The position numbers and the translations under genes were made by a program. A stretch of 38,638 nucleotides of DNA. It comes from Anaeromyces robustus. Lineage: Eukaryota; Neocallimastigomycota; Neocallimastigomycetes; Neocallimastigales; Neocallimastigaceae. Below, in pieces: positions 34,434 through 38,638 of this stretch. The DNA lies in assembly GCA_002104895.1 (NCBI GenBank), contig MCFG01000049.1, positions 207,501 to 246,138 of the forward strand, written 5' to 3'. Numbering within the stretch: position 1 is the first letter of the stretch; each line of letters begins with the position of its first letter. The notes beneath the pieces are model-generated. The model saw only the letters and a list, made by a program, of their open reading frames with translations. It made no database searches and was not told the origin of the DNA.

Positions 34434-34540
34434 TAAATAAATAAAACGAAAAATAAAAAAAAAGTATATATATACCTTATTATATATATCTATATTATTA
34501 AAAAAAGCAATGCATTATATTTATATTAATAAAAATCTTC
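34208..34540. other. Spacer between NOC3 and tRNA-Trp
   Basis: A/T-rich, with poly-A at 34409-34432. It presumably includes the NOC3 3' UTR. No other feature is visible. Confidence 0.6.
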
Positions 34541-34545
34541 AAAAA
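34541..34545 (-). terminator. Pol III terminator of tRNA-Trp
   Basis: Five A on the plus strand give TTTTT immediately after the tRNA 3' end on the minus strand (separated by one base), followed by a second T run a few bases on. Confidence 0.75.
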
Positions 34546-34546
34546 T

Positions 34547-34617
34547 GGAGAGTGAGTGATTCGAACACCCAACCTTCCGCTCTGGAGGCGGACGCGCTAC
34601 CGTTGCGCCAACCCTCC
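34547..34617 (-). tRNA. tRNA-Trp (anticodon CCA), intronless
   Basis: The minus strand folds into a complete 71-nt cloverleaf. The acceptor stem GGAGGGT pairs with ACTCTCC (one G-U), the D stem is GCGC/GCGC, the anticodon stem TCCGC/GCGGA carries loop CTCCAGA (anticodon CCA, reads UGG), and the T stem GGGTG/CACTC carries loop TTCGAAT. A-box (TGGCGCAACGG) and B-box (TGTTCGAATC) promoter sequences are intact. No intron and no encoded CCA. It is much more GC-rich than its surroundings. Confidence 0.97.
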
Positions 34618-34619
34618 CT

Positions 34620-35092
34620 TGTTGGATTTTTTTGATACAATATTCCCTTATATACACATTATTTCTAAACCCATATTTTTAAATGTTAAGGATTTGAATG
34701 GATTATAGATATAAGCCACATTATATCTATTAAATATTTATTATTCAGCATGTTTATGCGCCCCAAATCCTTATACAATTTAATTATTATTAATTTTATT
34801 AATAATACAGTTGAATATAAATTATACTTTTATTTTATTAACAAATTATATTCTTATCTTATATTATTTTAATATATATTACTATAATTAATATAAATAT
34901 TAATTTACTTATATTATTGTATTGTTCAATGAAATGTATAAAAGATTGATGAAATATGTATTCTTACATTCTTTGTAAGATTATTAACCTAATAATAATC
35001 TAATAAAATATAATTATAAAATAATTAAACAAATTTAAATAAAGAAACTATATTTATAATAAAACTTATAATAAAATTAATATTAGTGAACA
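34620..35092 (+). mobile_element. Putative 5' LTR of a Ty3/Gypsy-like retrotransposon
   Basis: The borders TGTTGG...GAACA give the short TGTT/AACA terminal inverted repeat expected of an LTR. The segment lies directly before a gag-like frame. It contains nested inverted repeats: TAAGGATTTG (34687-34696) with CAAATCCTTA (34764-34773), and inside it ATAGATATAA (34705-34714) with TTATATCTAT (34721-34730). No second LTR copy is present in the window, so both borders are inferred from motif and position only. The left edge is 3 bp from the tRNA-Trp 5' end. Confidence 0.45.
34994..35005 (+). promoter_or_regulatory. Candidate transcript 5' end complementary to the primer-binding site
   Basis: AATAATCTAATA is the exact reverse complement of 35100-35111. 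In self-priming retrotransposons of the Tf1/sushi type, the first bases of the RNA pair with the site just after the LTR. The position inside the putative LTR suits an R-region start, but no transcription start can be proved from sequence. Confidence 0.3.
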
Positions 35093-35099
35093 CCCTACG

Positions 35100-35111
35100 T
35101 ATTAGATTATT
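35100..35111 (+). other. Candidate self-primed primer-binding site
   Basis: TATTAGATTATT lies 8 bases after the inferred LTR end and pairs perfectly over 12 nt with 34994-35005. I found no conventional tRNA-primed site (a TGG-starting complement of a tRNA 3' end) between the LTR end and gag. The match is AT-rich, so chance is not excluded. Confidence 0.3.
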
Positions 35112-35191
35112 GAGCATTTCGACCAAGTTAAACTTTAAACCAAACTAAAACTTTACAATAATCTTACCTGCTGTTTTGTAACTTCCTTGGA

Positions 35192-36034
35192 ATGCCAAAG
35201 TTCTCCTTAAGAAAAAACACGGGTTATTCTGCTAAATCGGACGAAGAAATGGAGATGAATCAAGAAGATTCAGTTCAACAATTAAGAATAGAAGCCTCAC
35301 AAGCCTGCAATTCCTTAGCTGAAGGGCTTGAACAATTAAGTAATGAGACTTCCCAAGCTTGCTCAAATATTATGTCTGGAGTAAATCAAGGCTTCGTCTC
35401 AAAGGATGATTTGCAATGTTACCATCAAGAGGTAATGAAACAATTTCAATCCTACGAGCGTGCTAATAATGAGATAATGAACTTTTTAGAATCTCTGAAA
35501 AAGGCTACTCTCTACTTTAAGCGCGAACTTACACAAAGAGAGAGACTTTATCCTGGTGCTACGGCTTCTACTAGCGAACAACCAACTCCTGTAGCTACCA
35601 CTTCTGCTCCTCAAGCTACTTTCGATGATAACGCTTCTACTACTACCAGGTTTGACGTAGACAACGACGTTATCATGAGAACAGCTTTTCCCTATACTGT
35701 TGCTCAGGTACCGGAACCTGGTCTTTTTTACGGCGATATCTCCGAAATTGAACTATTCTGTCAACTTTGCGGAGATACATTCAAAACTTATCCTTGTAAG
35801 TTATGGCCCGAAGAAGCAAAAATCAACTTCGTTCAGTCTAGGTTGCGTGGAGCTGCAAGAAGTTGGTATCAAACAAAATATCCTATTGGTACTATTCCAT
35901 CCTCTTTATGGACCCTTCTAGGAGAATTAAAAAGAGCCTTTCCTGATGTCGTTAACAGGAAACTAAAGAAGATTAAATTAGCCAATGTAACGAATACTAG
36001 AAATTATAGAGTTGGCTTACTCGTTAAGCTCTAG
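35192..36034 (+). CDS. LTR-retrotransposon Gag (Ty3/Gypsy type), truncated
   Basis: The frame is 280 aa from ATG at 35192, with an in-frame stop upstream at 35159. Residues of about 20-115 look helical or coiled-coil, a Ser/Thr/Pro/Ala linker follows, then a Retrotrans_gag-like block: PEPGLFYGDISEIELFCQLC, F..YPCKLWPEEAKINFVQS.LRGAARSWY, and a P...W..L..EL..AFPD tail. This matches the PEPFxG...LRGxAxxW pattern of Ty3/Gypsy capsid. The frame ends just after the expected capsid helices. No CCHC zinc knuckle, protease, reverse transcriptase or integrase follows, so the element is a 5' fragment. Base composition and codon use (far more G/C) differ sharply from neighbouring genes, as expected for a recently arrived mobile element. 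By itself it cannot transpose. Confidence 0.82.
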   Translation: MPKFSLRKNTGYSAKSDEEMEMNQEDSVQQLRIEASQACNSLAEGLEQLSNETSQACSNIMSGVNQGFVSKDDLQCYHQEVMKQFQSYERANNEIMNFLESLKKATLYFKRELTQRERLYPGATASTSEQPTPVATTSAPQATFDDNASTTTRFDVDNDVIMRTAFPYTVAQVPEPGLFYGDISEIELFCQLCGDTFKTYPCKLWPEEAKINFVQSRLRGAARSWYQTKYPIGTIPSSLWTLLGELKRAFPDVVNRKLKKIKLANVTNTRNYRVGLLVKL

Positions 36035-36080
36035 AACTCTGCTCAGTATTCCTGGGTTCAATACACAGGAATGCCTTTTG
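36006..36080 (+). other. Degenerate tRNA-like segment at the end of gag
   Basis: GGCTTACTCGTTAAGC can form a D-arm (GCTT/AAGC), and CTGGGTTCAATACACAG resembles a T-arm with loop TTCAATA and one stem mismatch. ACTCTG between them resembles the tRNA-Gln(CUG) anticodon loop. A TTTTG run follows. The anticodon stem does not pair and the acceptor stem has no 5' partner, so it is at best a decayed or fused tRNA or SINE head. It coincides with the point where gag similarity and high GC both stop. Confidence 0.25.
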
Positions 36081-36343
36081 TTAAAATTTATATTTTTATT
36101 TTTTACTATTTTATTATTTTATTTTTTTATTATTATTTTATTATATATTAATATATTATAAAGTGTATTAAATGATAATATTATTTTATTATAAAAAGGT
36201 TAATAGACCAATTAGATTTAGAATATAATAACTCATGAAAAATGTAATTAAAATATTTTGAAATAATGTTTATAAATATTCAAGAATTTTCTCATTTGAA
36301 AATTCGAGTTTTTATTAACAAAGAAATAATAAAATAAATAAAA

Positions 36344-36503
36344 TTATTTGATACTAACCTGTTGTTTGTTTGTGTCCAATAATTCTTGTTTATTTTCTAA
36401 TATTGAGGTGTTTTTAAGTTTATTAAGAATTATTATTGTTGGACTTCTGTTCTTTACAATAAAAACTCCTATAAAATTTTTTAAACACCTTAGTATCAAA
36501 TAA
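36344..36503. repeat. Nested inverted repeat / foldback
   Basis: The outer arms TTATTTGATACTAA (36344-36357) and TTAGTATCAAATAA (36490-36503) are perfect 14-bp inverted copies. Inside, GTCCAATAATTCTT pairs imperfectly with AAGAATTATTATTGTTGGAC, and AGGTGTTT with AAACACCT. The arrangement resembles a small foldback element, but no target duplication is visible. Confidence 0.5.
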
Positions 36504-36541
36504 TCAAATATAAAATTTTTAAAGACTACTTAAGTAAGTCA

Positions 36542-36612
36542 GTAAAAATTTATATTAAAGGAAAAGGACGCTGAAAAAATAGAAAAGTCCGTATACTAAT
36601 ATAAATTTTTAC
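36542..36612. repeat. Hairpin with perfect 16-bp stem
   Basis: GTAAAAATTTATATTA (36542-36557) is exactly complementary to TAATATAAATTTTTAC (36597-36612). The 39-nt loop contains a further GGAC...GTCC pairing around an A-rich apex. The flank TTAAGTAAGTC is nearly repeated near 38013. Confidence 0.6.
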
Positions 36613-36669
36613 CTTTTGGCGCTTAATAGTAATAAAAAATTTTATATAATAATTTTTATAAAACAAAAT

Positions 36670-36975
36670 TTTTTTTGACAATTTCAATTTCAGTTCAATT
36701 TTAATTTCAAATCTCAATTTCAATTTCTATCACAATTCAATTAAAACTTCAATTTCAGTTCAATTTTAATTTCAAATCTCAATTTCAATTTCAATTTCAA
36801 TCACGATTCAATTAAAATTTCAATTTCAATTTAAAATCTCAATTTCAACTTCAATTATAATTCAATTAAAATTTCAATTTCAATTTAAAACCTCAATTTC
36901 AATTTCGACTACAATCCAATTAAAATTTCAATTACAATTTAAAATTTCAATTCAAACTTCAATTACAAATCAATT
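36670..36975. repeat. Degenerate minisatellite (about 54-70 bp unit)
   Basis: Units contain TTCAATTAAAA followed by TTCAATTTCAATTT and AAAATCTCAATTTC. CAATTAAAA recurs about five times at intervals of roughly 54-71 bp. The internal sequence is built from the same AATTTC motif as the pure array that follows. Confidence 0.75.
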
Positions 36976-37367
36976 AAAAAAAAAAAAAAAAAAAAAAATT
37001 TCAATTTCAATTTCAATTTCAATTTCAATTTCAATTTCAATTTCAATTTCAATTTCAATTTCAATTTCAATTTCAATTTCAATTTCAATTTCAATTTCAA
37101 TTTCAATTTCAATTTCAATTTCAATTTCAATTTCAATTTCAATTTCAATTTCAATTTCAATTTCAATTTCAATTTCAATTTCAATTTCAATTTCAATTTC
37201 AATTTCAATTTCAATTTCAATTTCAATTTCAATTTCAATTTCAATTTCAATTTCAATTTCAATTTCAATTTCAATTTCAATTTCAATTTCAATTTCAATT
37301 TCAATTTCAATTTCAATTTCAATTTCAATTTCAATTTCAATTTCAATTTCAATTTCAATTTCAATTT
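36976..37367. repeat. Poly-A plus (AATTTC)n hexanucleotide array
   Basis: A poly-A run (36976-36998) is followed by about 61 nearly perfect AATTTC units. On the minus strand this reads as a Lys-Leu repeat frame, which is not a gene. Confidence 0.97.
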
Positions 37368-37889
37368 ATTCTTAATTTTAAATCCAATTTAAATTTAAAT
37401 TTTGATTACAAATTCCAATTTAGTATTAATTAAAAAAAAAAAAAAAAAAAAATTTTTTTTTATCATCAAATTTAAATTCAATTGCAAATTGAAATTTCAA
37501 TCTCAAAATTTCAAAATCAATTCTGTCAATAAAAAAAATCTTTTTTATTTAAAACAATACCAAACTAGAAGAGAATAAAACATTACAATTAAAGTAAACT
37601 TGACTAAAATATACAAAAAAGGAAAAAAATATGAAAAAAAAATAAATAAATACAAAGAAATTTAAATAAATCCAATAATAAAATTTAAATATATAAGTGA
37701 ATGAATAAATATTTTTTAAATAAATCAATTAATAAGTGAATAAAAATATAATATTTAAATAAAACACATAATAAAAAATAAACGAATAATTGTAATAAAA
37801 CAAATAAAAAAAAAATAATATAAAATATTTTTCTTTTTAATAAAAGAAAAATAAATATTTTTATATAAATTGTTATAAATTTTCTTTAA
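37368..37889. other. AT-rich spacer
   Basis: No gene is visible. Poly-A (37432-37451) abuts poly-T, and there are remnants of AATTTC-like sequence to about 37510, then A/T drift. Confidence 0.6.
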
Positions 37890-38135
37890 ATCAGCTTCCT
37901 GTGACTTCCTACGCGAGGTAGCTTAATCAACTGCCGATACGTAATACTTTTGTTTTCTGGGATATTTGACAACTGAGGTAGCTCATATAATTTTTTTCTT
38001 AAGGCTAATTAAGTTAGTCGTTAAAAAAAGAAATTAATAATATCCTACCTTTTATTAATTTTTAATTAATATTAACAGTCGAATATCTTAGCGTTTATAT
38101 AACGGTTATAACAAAAGAGCTAAGGGTTCTATCAC
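37890..38135. other. Unidentified higher-complexity island
   Basis: This segment has ordinary composition, unlike its A/T flanks. GAGGTAGCT occurs twice about 60 bp apart (near 37914 and 37975). AAATTAATAA and TTATTAATTT form a hairpin near 38030-38060. It starts with TTTAAATCAGC, also found at the next island (about 38355). No protein reading makes sense in any frame, so I treat it as noncoding, perhaps part of a mobile element. Confidence 0.4.
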
Positions 38136-38210
38136 CTGAAGTTATTTAATAATTTATAAATAATTTGTTATAAAAATATTTAATTTTAATTATTAAAAAG
38201 AAAATATTAT

Positions 38211-38218
<8 letters not shown>

Positions 38219-38265
<47 letters not shown>
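38219..38265. repeat. Poly-A run of about 47 bp
   Basis: A long uninterrupted A tract between the two structured islands. It could be the tail of a retroposed sequence (the island at 37890-38135 would then be its body on the plus strand), or simple homopolymer growth. Confidence 0.8.
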
Positions 38266-38269
<4 letters not shown>

Positions 38270-38354
38270 CTTTAAGAAAATTTATTGTTGATTTATATAA
38301 AAATTTAATATTGATAATTGAAATATCCTTTTCTTATTGATATTGAATTTAACA

Positions 38355-38535
38355 GTTTAAATCAGCATAGACGAGCCTTACTAATCAATCAACAGAGGTA
38401 TAGTAAGGGTGGTAATAAGATCCTGAAGCGCGTGACGGAACATAGATCGCGTGAATAGGGTGACGGAAAACGTTTACCATCGGATGAAAGACTCTTGATT
38501 AGTAGTCTATTATATTTAAACTGGTCGGAAATTCA
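38355..38535. other. Unidentified GC-richer structured island
   Basis: About 150 bp of clearly higher GC. TACTAATCAA near 38380 is complementary to TTGATTAGTA near 38496, enclosing the rest in a long-range stem. GTGACGGAA occurs twice (near 38434 and 38460) and CGCGTGA twice. It does not match tRNA, 5S rRNA or the conserved parts of spliceosomal RNAs or SRP RNA that I know. No convincing coding frame is present. Confidence 0.4.
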
Positions 38536-38593
38536 ATTTCAATAATAACAATATTAAATTTATTTTTTTATAAACTTATATTACTTGAAAACT

Positions 38594-38594
<1 letters not shown>

Positions 38595-38638
<44 letters not shown>
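38595..38638. repeat. Poly-A run at the window end
   Basis: An uninterrupted A tract reaches the last base. It may be a retroposon tail or a place where the assembly stopped at a homopolymer. Confidence 0.85.

Noticed and set aside
36605-36625. U2 snRNA-like CCTTTTGGC
   Set aside because: Only nine bases match. The branch-recognition and Sm-site sequences expected nearby are absent, and the segment is part of an A/T hairpin.
36963-37364. 133-aa Lys-Leu repeat frame on the minus strand
   Set aside because: It is a reading of the AATTTC hexamer array with no non-repeat sequence attached.
36976-37367. Telomere repeat
   Set aside because: The hexamer is AATTTC, without the G-rich strand of telomeric repeats such as TTAGGG, and it is internal to the window.

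Overview
This is an extremely AT-rich eukaryotic window. It has intron-containing protein genes, long homopolymer, TTTA, TTA and AAAAT microsatellites, and large intergenic stretches of almost pure A/T. The gene content (a TRA2-type splicing factor, COP9 signalosome subunit 1, a PH-RhoGAP protein, NOC3), a PNS1/SLC44-type fragment and a Ty3/Gypsy-like gag next to a tRNA gene all fit a fungus. The base composition fits an anaerobic gut fungus (Neocallimastigomycota) best. A dictyostelid-like amoeba is the main alternative. The organism call is inference.

Layout: a TRA2-like gene lies on the minus strand (196-2035, 4 exons). AT-rich spacer follows, with foldbacks and a 33-bp tandem repeat that runs up to a decayed choline-transporter-like pseudogene (5240-5764). 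CSN1 is on the plus strand (7038-9724, 7 exons). A very large PH-RhoGAP gene on the minus strand (12088-22714, modelled with 3 exons, about 3436 aa) carries about 3.5 kb of a 17-residue acidic repeat. A 6.9-kb spacer dominated by TTTA microsatellites separates it from NOC3 on the plus strand (29597-34207, 11 exons). An intact tRNA-Trp(CCA) on the minus strand follows. From 3 bp upstream of its 5' end begins the left end of an LTR retrotransposon (putative LTR, putative self-priming site, truncated gag). The last 2.5 kb contain hairpins, a hexamer satellite and two higher-GC structured islands I cannot identify.

The live genes are housekeeping functions (splicing, neddylation control, Rho-family GTPase signalling, 60S ribosome assembly) and do not form a pathway. 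Exon models were built by hand, requiring GT-AG borders, reading-frame continuity and recognisable family sequence across junctions. All four protein starts share A at -3 and G at +4 (ATGG). I saw no CRISPR array, operon or defence cassette. The points most worth checking are the self-priming retrotransposon remnant beside the tRNA, the high share of AAG 3' splice sites, the multi-frame-open RhoGAP repeat and its hidden upstream exons, and the unexplained structured islands near the right end.
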